64,000 bases of DNA from Pomphorhynchus laevis (GCA_012934845.2 WNNJ02001288.1:1-64000), one strand, 5' to 3'. Numbered from the stretch's first letter, positions 33,203-44,639 are shown. The notes: a model not told the origin generated them from the sequence alone. Program-made: numbers and translations.

Positions 33203-34080
33203 TTAGTCAGTTTTGCATACGTTGATTCTGGAAACAGGAGGCACAAGATCCTTGACAATGTTTGGAAATGTCAGTTCTATAATTAGCACGAGATGATCAC
33301 TGGATCCTAAGGGAGGCCTTAAGTGTATGTGTTTGACGTCATTGATGTTTTTTGAGAGGCACAATTCCAGAAGTGATGTGGACTCGTTTCTTATTCTCGT
33401 GAATTCGTGGACATATTGCACTAGGTCATGGTCTATGAAATATTCTAAAAGTAATTTTGACTCAATGTCACAGTTTTCCGTTTGTGAATAATCATTCAAC
33501 TTACATGAGGCATATTGAAATCACCGCAGATTAACAGCCCCTTCCTATGCAAGTGACGGTTGATCGAATTCGTAATGTCGATAGTTGGTGATATTTGAGA
33601 GCGATAGAACAAACCAACAGTAATATGCGATTCCATGTTGGATTTAACTTTGATCCAGATGAGTTCGTTACCGGCTGAGTTATCAACAGTTGATTCAAGA
33701 ATTTCACTGTATAGGGCATCAGAAACAAATATAGCCACACCTCCACCACGTGAAGTTCTGTCTGCTCTGTGAACACTGTACCCAGATATTGCGATTTTAG
33801 TATCACTGATCGACGATGAGAGTTATGTTTCAGTAAGTGCTAAGATATCAAAATTATCATCCTGTGTTAGATGAGACAGTTCGTCGAGTTTATTCGGTAA
33901 GCTCAGAACATTAGAAAACATTAGACGAAAATTGCAGAAGTCAATATTGGACATTGGCGCCATCGGAGAGTGAACTTTGATATTTGCCCGGTTAAGGTTG
34001 TCAAAAATACTATTTAATAGCGTAACTGTTTCTGTGGTGTAGCGGCGCACACAGTACGTCTGTGATCTACTGCGACACAA
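33203..34080 (-). pseudogene. Family E endonuclease domain, broken
   Basis: APE-like endonuclease pieces: F-S-N-V-L-S-L-P-N-K-L-D-E-L and I-L-A-L-T-E-T (about 33.83-33.95 kb, the catalytic Glu of the ETW motif), R-G-G-G-V-A-I-F-V-S-D (about 33.72 kb), L-L-I-C-G-D-F-N-M-P (about 33.52 kb) and G-S-S-D-H-L (about 33.30 kb). All catalytic landmarks are present but spread over different frames. Confidence 0.75.
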
Positions 34081-34475
34081 AGCTTCTGGACGTCCCCAGG
34101 GGTTACGAGTTGATTGCGAAGAGCGAAGTTTGGCCGCCCGTTCATAAGCTTGTGTCGCACTACTCGAAAATTCTGAATTGATAGGTTAACTTCTCCATTT
34201 TGTCTCCTCTCTATTAGTTCCAGTTTAGCGAGTTTTAGTCGAGCTCGTTCGTCTGGATCTAGATCTTGGAGAATATTCAGTCCAGTATCACGAAGTTTAT
34301 ACCGTTGTGAGAATACATTATCTCTCATTGTTTTGTTCTGAAATACTATTTTTAGAGGCCTCGGTCTCCCATCTTGTTGACGCTTACCCAAGCGAATCAC
34401 GCTATAAAATTTTATAAATGAAATGGTATAGCCTGGATAATTTATTATGCCTAAACATATGATTAGATGACTCAA
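34014..34475 (-). pseudogene. Family E ORF1-like C-terminal fragment
   Basis: An open minus frame encodes R-L-G-K-R-x6-R-P-L-K-I-V-F, a pattern common in the C-terminal (CTD) part of L1- and CR1-type ORF1 RNA-binding proteins, followed by a charged region rich in E, R and K (DPDERARLKLAKLELIERR) likely to be helical. It directly precedes the endonuclease. The N-terminal part (PGYTISFIKFYSVI) is uncertain. Confidence 0.6.
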
Positions 34476-34500
34476 GAATGTAATTTTAATTGAATAACAT

Positions 34501-35504
34501 ATGCGTATATCTATTTCCGAATCAAAGGTTAGTTAATTTTTCCAACGTTTATTTTATGTCTGTTAAATATGAATTTGCATAAAAAGCACTAAAAATTTAA
34601 ATATTTTTATTAAATCTATATTTATACCCTTTTCCTGAATTCACAATTTTCAATTACTTCTAGATTAAGAGTGCATATATAGATCATTTATTTTTATCAG
34701 AATTAAGATTTTTGCAATTGCATTCAGTTTCCATTATTTCTAATATAATCATTACATATATTATCATCGTTACATATAGATTTCAATTTTTTATTATAAT
34801 TACAAATATTTCGTCCAAAAGGCGGTAACAGTATAAACTTTTCTTATATATTATATATTTCTTATATATTTATTTCTTATAATATATAAATATTGTATAT
34901 AATATAAAATATATATTTTGTATATTTTAAAAATATTTTTTTAAATATAATAAAAATATTATTAATATTTTTATGAAATAAATTATATGCTAATTTAAGG
35001 AAATTTAATGAATATTTTCCAAGTAATTATAATTACCACAATTATTATATTATTATACAAAATTATTCCAACAATAATCTTAATTTATTTCTCTTTTGTG
35101 ATATGACATGAGCAATTTTTAAATTTTAAGGTTTAACTTATCTATTGAGATGATTATTTCATGAAGATGGAGGCAGCAGTCACGGATTTATTAGTTTATT
35201 ATATTTCGGTATAATTTTTGAAAATGATATATTTCCCCGATCATGTATGTAGTTAAAAATATAATAGTATTTTGTCTGAATTGCTCAATTCAAGCTCATC
35301 GTCTTAAGTTTTTATGTATCTATTTGCTTATGTTATATAAAATTAAAAATTAAAATTAAGTTATCTTGAATTATCTATTAATATTTGTTAATTAAAAAAC
35401 TGTATTAATATTAAGCTTGTTTCTATTAATTATTAATTATTATTTAAAATTATGAATTAGTCTATTAATAAATAGTTTTTAATTAATTATTTGTCGTTTT
35501 AAAG
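34501..35504. other. AT-rich, nothing recognised
   Basis: AT content is extreme, with short palindromic TATAAA/TTTATA runs at 34,840-34,990. No frame, repeat family or RNA was recognised. It would be the end of an intron if 35,505 is an exon start. Confidence 0.45.
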
Positions 35505-36001
35505 ACAGGTACTTGTTAAGAGAAGATATTACATGGATATCTCAATTGGGAAGCAATTTTCTATGGAACATGTACTGGTTAACAAAGTTAACCTATAATG
35601 ATACAGTATGTGCTGTGAATATTTTCAACGCTGGTTCTCGATATCCACCGCTTTATTGCAATAATCAATATACGAGTGATGCTGATTTTGTTCGTCGTCC
35701 AGCATACGCTGGAAAATCGTTTTTCGATGAAGAAAACAAAATCAGCAATAGTTCTAATATGCCAGTTGATCAATTTGCTTCTCAATTTCATAGAAACAAT
35801 CGGCTTGTAAGAAACAATCAATTCCAACGGCAACAGCCTCTAAACACCATTCCTTACTCTGCTAATGCTATTAATTCATTTAATCCGTTTTTAGATCATA
35901 GAATCATCGATCAAAATAGAATGAACACGGCGGCTAACGAAGAAAATCGTTTAGCACTAAACCTAAAATCTTGTTCCTATTTATGGAACAAACAGACGTA
36001 A
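35505..36001 (+). CDS. Putative terminal exon, Asn/Gln-rich hypothetical protein
   Basis: A frame open from 35,483 to the TAA at 36,001 in an otherwise stop-dense region. There is no in-frame ATG near its start, so it needs an upstream exon. An AG at 35,503-35,504 would join it in frame to the 22,372-22,471 exon, giving D-R-Y-L-L-R-E-D-I-T-W after the junction; the nearby AG at 35,508 would not. Residues are polar with many Asn, Gln and Arg (FHRNNRLVRNNQFQRQQPL, NRMNTAANEENR), suggesting disorder. GC content is well above the flanks. No family is recognised; a transposon origin is not excluded. Confidence 0.45.
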
Positions 36002-36581
36002 CTACGAATTATCTTATTGAGTTTTCGTATTGATCGTATATTTCTTGTTTTTAGAAACTACTTTCATACTTGTTGAGTTTTAAATGTTTAGCTAGGTTTA
36101 TAGTAATTCAACAAGATGTTTTTATTAATTCAATATTTATTAAATTAATAAAATAAATAATATTAATATTGATAAAAAATATTTTTATATATTTTTATAA
36201 ATATTTTTATATTATTAGAAATATTAAATTTATTTAATTCATTTTAAACGAGTGAATTTAATAATAAATAATTAAAAAATGTAAACTTGTAAATAATTAA
36301 TAATTACTGACAGATGAAATTACTTTAAAATTAAATTATATTAAATTATTTATAATTATTTCATAATTTATTTAATAATTTAATTTTACAATTTAGAAAC
36401 TGATTTTAAGATACAACATACAGAGACCTACTAAGTCTACCTGATGTACTGATTCTACCTTATTTTTATAAAAAATAAAATATTCTAAAATAAATACATT
36501 TATTTTTAATTTTAAAATGATTTTAAATATAATTTTGATTTAAAATGTATTTCTTGTGTTGACTTATATTTTTTATCAGAA
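36002..36581. other. AT-rich, nothing recognised
   Basis: Probably 3' UTR and intergenic sequence after the preceding frame; AATAAA-like strings are abundant and uninformative. Confidence 0.4.
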
Positions 36582-36730
36582 AGAACTGCTATGTTATCAG
36601 ATTTCAGGCTCTATTCTTCGATCTAACAAAGTAGTGGGGCCTCATACGCGCTAATGACCTATTTCCTCTGATAAAATTGGAATATCTAGTGTATTCTATT
36701 CTAATACAATGTATATTATTTATTATCCTT
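36582..36730. repeat. Dispersed repeat, second copy at 16.9 kb
   Basis: See the copy at 16,900-17,045 for landmarks. It lies about 150 bases from the similarity with the 21.25 kb Penelope fragment, which suggests it belongs to the terminal part of that element. Confidence 0.55.
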
Positions 36731-36739
36731 AAACATTTT

Positions 36740-38260
36740 CCGCTAATGATTATAAATTTATTTTTATTTTAAAAATAAATTTTAAAATTTATTTAGAAAT
36801 AAATAAATTTTAAAATAAAAATAAATAAATTTATTTATTATAAATTTAAAATATGCATCTACTAATATACAAAGTATATTATTTATTATCCATCCATAAA
36901 AAGTTCCTGTTTAAGAGTTTAAATTTATTTTTAATATTATTGTGTTGATTTATATATTTTACTATTTTCTTTTTATTTTTTTTTCATTATTTGATCTATT
37001 ATATTTAATATTATATTTTACTATTTTCTGTTTGATGGTATTTTTATAGTAACCTAGTTTAAAATATGCATCTATTAAATTATTTAAATGATTTTGAAGA
37101 AAGCCAATATCATTACATATTGTTGCAATTCTTAAAATTTCATTATTTAATGTATTATATTTTATATTATATGGTATGCATGAATGCTCATGCAAAAATA
37201 TGTTTCTTGTAAATTTAAATGTGCCATCTTTACGATTTCAATCAATAGTAGTTTTAGTTTATGTTAATTTAATGCTCATATCTAGATATACACCTTCTTT
37301 ATCATAAATATTGGTTTTGTTAAGAATGAGGGTACCTGGGTAAATTTGTTCACTAATTGAATAAACATTATTAGAATTAAATACACATATATCATCAATG
37401 TATCGAAACATATATTTCATATATTTATATTGTTTAGATTTAGTTTTTACACAGTTATGAACAAATTCATATTCTATAAAGCTTAAAAACAAGTCAGCTA
37501 TAATTGGGCTACTATTACCACCCATTGGAACACCTTTTACTTGTCTGAATATAGATGTCCCTACTTTTAAATAATTTTGATTTATCAAAATATTTAAGGA
37601 TTCTAATTAATTCAATTTTATCCATATATTTATATTTACTTGATGGTTTAATTTTGTTAGATAGGCCTTATAGTTATTATAACATATATATGTATATCGT
37701 TTTCAAAATATAAGATTAATTAATTTTACTAACGCTTATTTAATATTTACTAAATCTAGATTTGTATAAAGCGTACTAAAATCGTATGTATTTATATTTT
37801 GAAAATTTATTCCTTTTGTCTGTTCTAAAAATTCTTTTGTAGAATTAATACTGAAATAGTGTTTTATACCAGTATTAATTTCGATTACCTTGCAATATTT
37901 TTTAAAGTGTGCTTTAATTACTTTAAGTATTTTATTCATATAGACAGAAAGTGGTTTTAATGTACATTTAAACGCACTACATATGAACCTAGGTTTTATT
38001 GGATTTTTATGTAATTTTGGATTCCAATATAATATAGGTATAGTTTTATTATCTGATTCAACCTTTATACCCTTTTTATCCATTATAGAACAGTGACTTG
38101 TAATAATTGTTTAAAAACTCAACTCACTACGTTCATATGTTGGATTTACATTTAAATCATTAGAATTAACCTCTTTTATGTAATTTTGGATTCCAATATA
38201 AATTTTATACCCTTTTTATCCGTTATAGAACAATGATTTGTAATCATTGTCAATACACTT
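36740..38260 (-). mobile_element. Penelope-like retroelement remnant
   Basis: Minus strand. The upstream part (38,083-37,736) encodes LYWNPKLHKNPIKPRFI and INTYDFSTLYTNLDL, and the middle part (37,588-37,259) encodes V-K-G-V-P-M-G-G-N-S-S-P, A-D-L-F-L and F-R-Y-I-D-D-I-C-V-F. K-L-H-K, Y-D-F-S-T-L-Y-T-N and R-Y-I-D-D are hallmarks of Penelope-like RTs. A further helical segment follows to 36,962. No GIY-YIG nuclease was recognised. The copy is broken. A block of about 75 bases at 38,020-38,100 recurs at 38,175-38,250 as an internal partial duplication. Confidence 0.82.
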
Positions 38261-41200
38261 AAATCACTCCGGCCAGATGCCGCTTACATTAACTCCAATT
38301 AACTTCCTATTTTTTGAACATAAAAATCGCTCATGTCATCTTTAAATTTGTTTATACTTCTGTACATAATATGTTGTAGAATGCTTTTTGAAATAGAGTT
38401 TATAAAAGTCAATCTTTTTTGTATTTATAAATGAAATTAAGATAATAATAAAATTTAACAAACGCTTTAAAGATTCAGAGTCAATTCAATATGTTCCCAA
38501 TTAAAATAACTTATCTTTATTCATATTTTAATTTTGGAATTATGGAGCAGTGTCAATAAAAACACTAATGCATTTTTGTATTTCGCTAGCTTCAAGCATA
38601 ATCAGTTATCAAATTAATATTTTATAATTATTATTAGCAATTCAAGGTATATGCATGATCACTTTCAAAATTTTCTACGCTGTTTATGTATTTCAGATAC
38701 ATATTTTAATTCAAATTTTAATTCATTTACAATCTCATTAATTTGCGTTCGGCCATCAATCCCCATGAAAACAAAACTCAATCCTATTTGTTAGATATTT
38801 CAGCCATACGTGTCATGCCTTTTCACTAGTTAATTACTTGAAAGTTTTTTCTTAATGAAGAAACTTCATTATTTAGTTTTTATTTAGACGAAATAAAATG
38901 TTATTTTAAATTTTTTAAAATACAATTTCGATTTTCAAAATAAAATGATTATAGTATAACTTATAATTTTTTAAGTTAAAATTTTTAAATAATATTTAAT
39001 AAATTATAATTTTGTTTAAATTTTAGTAAACTTGAGCTATAAATTTATTATAAAAATTATATTTTTCAAATTAAATTTCAAATTTGTCTAAAATTTTAAA
39101 TTTGTCATTCGCCTCCAAAAAATATTTTTACTCTTCAAAGATAAAATTTTGAATTTAATAATGTATAACTTGAATTTTACAAGTTTGAATTTTTCAAATA
39201 ATATTTATGGTTTATAAATATTATTTATAAATTATTAAATAGATAGAACTTTGCATGTTTTATTTTAAAATAATAAAATTAGAGATTCGGAATAAAAGCT
39301 TCTGGGAAGAAACTAGTTCGGTCGACCGGAGATATGCGGGCAATGAGTTTCCTCATGCAGCGAATTAGCGCAGCGGTGCAACGAGGAAACGTAGCTTGTT
39401 TTGCTGTGTAGGCAGGAGAACCATGACTATATTTCTAATGAACTGTTTATTTTATTCCTTGTTTTGGAATAAAATGCTTTACTTGAAAAATTAAAAGCAT
39501 TATTTGAATTTTAATAATAAATCTATTAATTTATATATTTTTTAAATTAATAATACTCGTATTTTTTGAATTTAAAATTTTTTATCTTTAATATTTCATC
39601 TTGTAAAATCAAATTACCAACAATCGAAACAAATGTTTGATTGATATTAAATATTAAATACTGGATTGATATTAAATGCTTGATTGATACCAAATGATTT
39701 AGGCAGCCCATTCATTTGTATGCAGATTATTTAGGCAGTCCATTCATTGAATGGGCTAGCAAAATCAAAATGTAGATCAAGATAAGTTATTGTATTCATG
39801 GTTCAAACAAAGTATTTTATTATATCTTTAATTTTATTATTCTAAAATTAAACAAATCTGTTTCCTTTATTGTTTCAAATATTTCAATTTTTTGTATTAC
39901 GACGATAATCCAGATGGTGTTGAACTGAAACCCGGTATCCTGCTCGATTTCTGAAGTTTTAAGAAAATGCATGTTGATATGCTAATTTTCCATGCAAAAC
40001 ATTATGTGGCATTTTTTATTCGGCTAGTAAATAATAAAGAAATTAAGAATAAATTGGTTTATTCGAAGAAACAACGATGGACTTATTTCAAAAATTTGGT
40101 TTAAAGTAAATTTGAATCTTAGATTTAAGTATTTTATCTTGGCATTATTCCTTGAGCGTTTCCTTGAAAAACATCAATCATGAACTTAAAGTACTCAGTC
40201 CAACTGACCTAAACATTAATGAGAATAAATAGTTAGTTGCATTTATTGATTAGAATAAATAATAAATTTAGATCAACTTTTACGATCGTCTTCCTAGACT
40301 AGTCAAATCAAAAGGTAAAGTTACAAATATCTTAAACTATGAAAGGTTAATTAGCTGATAATTGTTGAAATAAACTAAAAATATTTGCATCGATATGCTA
40401 CGAAAATACTTTATTAATTTATAATTTTAATTTCTATACGCGTATATTCATATAATAGATATGAAAGCTAAATTAACTTTTAACATTTTTGTAAAATATT
40501 TTTTGGAAAATTAAAAGTTCACAACATTTTTGATAAATTGATCAATTTGAAATGATCAATACAAAAAATTGTGTTGATGACGGTGATCTCAAACAGAAGA
40601 AGATCAAACAAAGGCACACAATTAACATTTTAATCTAATAATTTTATTTAATAAAAATTCTTCTTCTTTTCAAAGAAAATAATTATTTATCTTAAATTCA
40701 GTTTTCATCGTTTAACGTTTGTGATGAAAAATCAAATTAAAATGTAACTCTGATTGATTATCAGTTAATATTATATTTCTAAGGAGGTTAAATTGCATAT
40801 TGCTAATAAAATATTATAATTCTGTAATATTAAGTTAACATTATACATTAAGTGTATATCCAATCTATCTTACATTGTATAATAAATGTATATTTAATAA
40901 TCATGAATATAATTTAATACAATCAAATATAATTTAATCTAAATGAAATCAATAATTATTTTATAATTATTATTAGATTATAATTAAGTACATCTAAGCT
41001 TTATCGGAGTTGTAATTAATATAAGTATTTATTTATATCAATAGTCAATTAGTAACATTTATATTAATGATTTATTATTTATTATCTAAACATTTGACGT
41101 TGATGTATAAATAAAATTGAGACTTTAAGCATTCATTTGTCTCGCGTTTTAGTAAATATTATAAACTTATATTAAATATTTTTTGAATTTTATTTCTTAT

Positions 41201-41529
41201 TTTTTAAGAATTTATGTATTCTTAAATATACGATTCTTCTCTGGTATATAAATTAAATATAAATTGATTTAATATCCGCACTATATATTATTATGTAATT
41301 TGCTATGTAATTCAATTAATATCGGTGTGTACATTACACACCGATATGTTTTCAATAGGTTTGTAACATGTGAATTTTGAATATATTTAAAATTTAATGT
41401 TATAAAGTGCATTTAATATGTAATCACAGGATTTTTTGAATTATAAAAGTTTATATATTTTCAGTATTTAAAAAAAATATTTGTATGCAAAAATATGTAA
41501 AAAATAAACTTAAATCAATGTAGTCATAC
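38261..41529. other. Long AT-rich intergenic or intronic stretch
   Basis: No confident gene in 3.3 kb. Two GC-richer islands stand out: 39,300-39,430 (see the structured segment) and about 39,890-39,955, where the plus strand reads Y-Y-D-D-N-P-D-G-V-E-L-K-P-G-I-L-L-D-F and then TGA. The latter could be the last codons of an exon, but no acceptor AG lies just upstream. If the EF-hand gene at 41.5 kb continues leftward on the minus strand, its next exon should lie here; none was recognised. Confidence 0.4.
39347..39390. other. GC-richer segment with 8-bp stem and A-box-like motif
   Basis: GTTTCCTC (39347-39354) is the exact complement of GAGGAAAC (39383-39390) across a 28-base loop that contains TAGCGCAGCGG (39366-39376), close to the tRNA A-box consensus. 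No convincing B box or tRNA fold is present downstream. It could be part of a tRNA-derived SINE or a chance structure. Confidence 0.25.
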
Positions 41530-41790
41530 CTGTCCATCGTTATTCACGTCCATCCTTTTTACATAGTCTTCTACTTGTTGAGGATTTGCGTTTATTCCAT
41601 TTGCTTGTAAAACGTGTTGCATTTCATGTTTTTGAATTCCGCCGCTTTTGTCTTCATCGAAAGCAAGGAATGTAGATGCTATGTTAATCATCTGAGACGG
41701 TGTAAGATATGGATAAATTTCAAGCTTTATATGATCATCACCTCCCAGGGGCATGTTTCTTTGAGCTCCACATTGGTTGAAGTTCATTTC
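41530..41790 (-). CDS. EF-hand calcium-binding protein, one exon
   Basis: The minus frame encodes a polar start (MNFNQCGAQRNMPLGG) then E-I-Y-P-Y-L-T-P-S-Q-M and a textbook EF-hand: helix, 12-residue loop D-E-D-K-S-G-G-I-Q-K-H-E with all ligands at positions 1, 3, 5 and 12, and Gly at 6, then a second helix (VLQANGINANPQQVEDYVKR) leading into a second loop that starts D-V-N-N-D-G-Q. There the exon ends at a good donor, CAG|GTATGA (exon end 41,530), so the second loop is split by an intron. The ATG at 41,785-41,787 may be the start or internal; a TATGTAG acceptor-like string lies 10 bases upstream. It resembles calmodulin/troponin C-type regulators, but with so little protein no orthologue can be named. 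Confidence 0.72.
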
Positions 41791-41799
41791 GAATACTAC

Positions 41800-42714
41800 A
41801 TATTTAAAGAAATTTTAGAACTTTTACATTATACGTGATTTTAGTAATTTTTTTAATCAGTTATTACATTAATCTCCAATTATGTAAAGTTTTTCTACAT
41901 TGTTACAATTAAATATTGATATTATGTGTATAATAAACTCTTTGTGCTATTTTAATGCAATCAAAATACTTACATGTGGCGTATGTCTGTTAGATGTTTT
42001 ACACACAAAAATATCGCATAAAGTAAATTTATTATCTCTTTTATACTTAAATCGACTACAAGATTACATGCTAGCTTTAAGCATATTTGATAATTTTAGA
42101 TTAGTCATTTATTAAAGGCTAAGATTTTTCTAATATATAAGGATTTTAAAAGGTAACTACTTAGCTGAGTTTGCGAACATTTGCTCGTTTTTTAATTTAA
42201 AATCCCACTAAGCAACAAAACGCGTTAACGAATAGATGCTGGAAATTTAATGAATAATAAGAGCAAGGCAAACATATTACAACGCTTTTTACGTTTGATT
42301 CATTAGTCAATCGTAATTGTAAATAGCTAAAATAATGTCGGGAAAGATCCAGTTAAGTCTTTGTTAAAAAGAGCCTTAATTGTGAGCATTAAATAATTAT
42401 AGAAAACTGCCAAAAATATTAAATAAAATTTTTATATTCATATAATATATACCATGCTAAATAATAGGCTGCAATGCGTAATACATTAAGTTAAGGCAAT
42501 TGAGTAAATAATTATGAATTTTATGACTGTTAAGAATTAGTTAAAATTATTGAAATTATCAACTAATAGCTAACAATATAGCACGTGAGTGTCAGCAGTT
42601 ACTTTGATGCAATAATAATAGATTATTTACTAAAAGCAACATGCAGCTTATAACATATTTAAACAGAAAAACAAAATCAATCAATATATAAGTTCATATT
42701 TTCACCAAATCCCT
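41800..42714. other. AT-rich, nothing recognised
   Basis: Upstream side of the EF-hand exon. Short frames (41900-42115) have no recognisable features. Confidence 0.4.
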
Positions 42715-42850
42715 CACACATTTAAAACGGACTGGGGATTAGCACCCTCCAGCATATACCAACGCGCCGCACTCCAGCTGAACCACGCAGCGTCACTCAC
42801 ACACCTGAGAGTCCAGTCGAGGCGGGCAATAGTAGGTAATCTCTAGATGA
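42715..42850 (-). mobile_element. LINE family B 3' end fragment
   Basis: Co-linear with 8,590-8,705 of copy B2: the same AACGCGCCGC, TGAACCA, CACACACCTGAGAGTCCAGTC and GTAGGTAATCTC landmarks. A very short 5'-truncated insertion, about 135 bases. Confidence 0.75.
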
Positions 42851-42879
42851 TGTATTCTTAGCATTGGGTGATAAAGAAT

Positions 42880-43320
42880 TGCAAAAATATCAAAAATACA
42901 AAAACCATAAAACCGACAGTTACATCAAGTCAATCCAGACCAGAGACAACTTAGATAATTCAGAGCAGGAAAATACATGTAAAAGGGAATTACAAGATTG
43001 TTTGCAAAAACTGCAAATACACAGACACAACCATTCATGCAGAGGTATTTGGATGCAACAAAATTTGTCGTTGTATCCATGGATGGATGCTCTCCATACA
43101 AAGGGTCTCTTTGACGAATGGGGAAAACGCCATTGCTGCTGAGTGTATGCAGGCGTTAAATATGCTTGCGGACTTATGAGGGCAACTTTTGAGTAAAAAG
43201 AGGCTAGATTCGAGAGAAAAGCAGAAGTCCTTCCAAGATTCATCGTGTTACACAAATAAAGCGAACAAGGTTCTAACTTAGCACGTGTAGCAACAAGCGA
43301 TGAAGAACACTTCATCGTAA
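42880..43320 (-). mobile_element. LINE family C 3' fragment, diverged
   Basis: The minus frame 43315-42920 encodes the C-terminal part of family C ORF2: Q-Q-W-R-F-P, K-R-P-F-V-W-R-A-S-I-H-G-Y-N-D-K-F-C and the zinc motif C-x2-C-x8-H-x3-C (CSFCKQSCNSLLHVFSC). Residues match C3 at the conserved positions but differ elsewhere, so it is an older or separate subfamily. Confidence 0.75.
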
Positions 43321-43470
43321 TATAATAATATTTATTTCATAATATAATAATATTTATTATATTATAATATAATAAAAGAGTTTAAACTATCTTTAACAAC
43401 AGCTACTTACAATAAATAACATACCATCAAGACGATCAATCAATTGCAATACGATTAATCAATTCGACAA

Positions 43471-44439
43471 ATGTCAACTCAATGTTGTAGTTTCAATGGT
43501 CTGGCAGCGGTGTGCAGAAGTTGTGTTTGTGCAAAGAACGGCGTGCAGTGTATTAATTGTTCGGCATCAAAATGTTCAAATCGTATTCCGTCAGTTGAAA
43601 AGGACGCCTCCTATGGATCTTTATCATAAGCTGGTCAGGTTCAACACAGTCAAACTGCAGCTACGCACGTTCATACTAATATCAATGAGCTCGTGTCCTT
43701 TGAATTATAATGTACAGCTCCAGATTGCAACGTATATTCTGCTGTGAAAACTCCAGTTTAACTATCACATGAATTCTTTCTCCGTGATTTCTATTGTGGT
43801 TATTGTGATGCCAAACACATAGCCGCACAATCAGAGTTAGTCAGTTATCTTGAGAGAGAGCTGACTGAAATCAAACGACAAATAAATGTTTAACCATTGT
43901 GTAATTCCCAAGCTCAAAACTTACAATCTTCCAGTGATGTTGTGAGTGGGAATGTTCGTAGAGAGATTGTACGGACAGTATTAGCTACTACATGCAACGA
44001 GAACAAAAATGCTTCCAGCTTACAAATCTTGCGTTCTATTAAAAAGGAAAGTAAACGCTCCTTAACAGTAATCATAAAGAACTTTCCTATTTCGGATGAG
44101 GATCAGACAGAAATCTTAAAGCTTTTTCAAGAGATAGGTTGCGCAAATCCGAATTTTCGACAATTTCAAATTCGTCGATTTCCTGCTAAGCGCTCTGATA
44201 TCCCACCTTGGATGTCACTTACTTCTAGTTCGTCATTTAGTGAATACATCCTTTCTTTAGCTTCGAAATTACGACATACTGCTTTATACGGGAAAGTCTA
44301 CATCACGCCTGACTTTTCTCATGCAGAACGCGAGATTAAGAACCTTCTTGTGAACCAACTTAGAGAGAGGAGAATTGCAAACCGAACAAGCATATTGTAT
44401 TCGCAACAAAAAAGTCATTTAATTATCAAATTCCACTAG
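43471..44439 (+). pseudogene. ORF1 of the family A relative: Cys-rich module, PHD-like motif, RNA-binding tail
   Basis: One frame runs from ATG 43,471 to 44,439 interrupted only by TAA codons (43,627, 43,708, 43,759, 43,891). Residues 5-38 form a Cys-rich module, C-C-x8-C-x2-C-x-C-x6-C-x2-C-x4-C-S-N-R, with the same spacing as the R2-like LINE at 28,260. Then come C-T-A-P-D-C and F-Y-C-G-Y-C-D-A-K, the PHD-like finger also present in the family A ORF1 at 63.6 kb (F-Y-C-G-Y-C-S-A-K), a coiled segment (LVSYLERELTEIKRQ) and a C-terminal domain including LTVIIKNFPISDEDQTEI, typical of CR1-type ORF1 proteins. The normal role is binding of the element RNA. Confidence 0.72.
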
Positions 44440-44639
44440 TTCAAATAATTGATCCGTAATCACTTTAAACAAGGATAGGGTTACAGTCGCAGGCGCAGAG
44501 ACAACACTTGTATCTGATACAAACCCTGGGATTCTGGGACGTAACGATCGGCATCTTAGAAATACAGATCTTGCCATATGACTGGATAGGTGTGTTATCG
44601 AACATCAAACAAGCGTCAATTCTCCTTTATCTTTTTCCA

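Larger units (their letters stand above)
31640..34500 (-). mobile_element. CR1/L2-like LINE, second lineage (family E), internally deleted
   Basis: Minus strand. From right to left: an ORF1-like C-terminus (34475-34014), endonuclease (34080-33203), linker (33116-32814), RT fingers (32624-32307) and the RT C-terminus (32182-31682). The catalytic palm with the Y-x-D-D box is missing: sequence runs from L-E-R-I-V-L-A-E-L near 32,340 directly to the V-N-S-Y-N-D-L-G-V-I region near 32,270. Several stops and frameshifts add to this. The copy is old and non-autonomous. Confidence 0.8.

Noticed and set aside
35505-36001. LINE or LTR origin of the Asn/Gln-rich frame
   Set aside because: No zinc knuckle, RT, nuclease or basic ORF1-like signature; host exon kept as the better, still uncertain, reading.
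39347-39400. tRNA gene suggested by the A-box-like TAGCGCAGCGG
   Set aside because: No acceptor stem, anticodon arm or B box of tRNA type could be placed; kept only as a weak structured segment.
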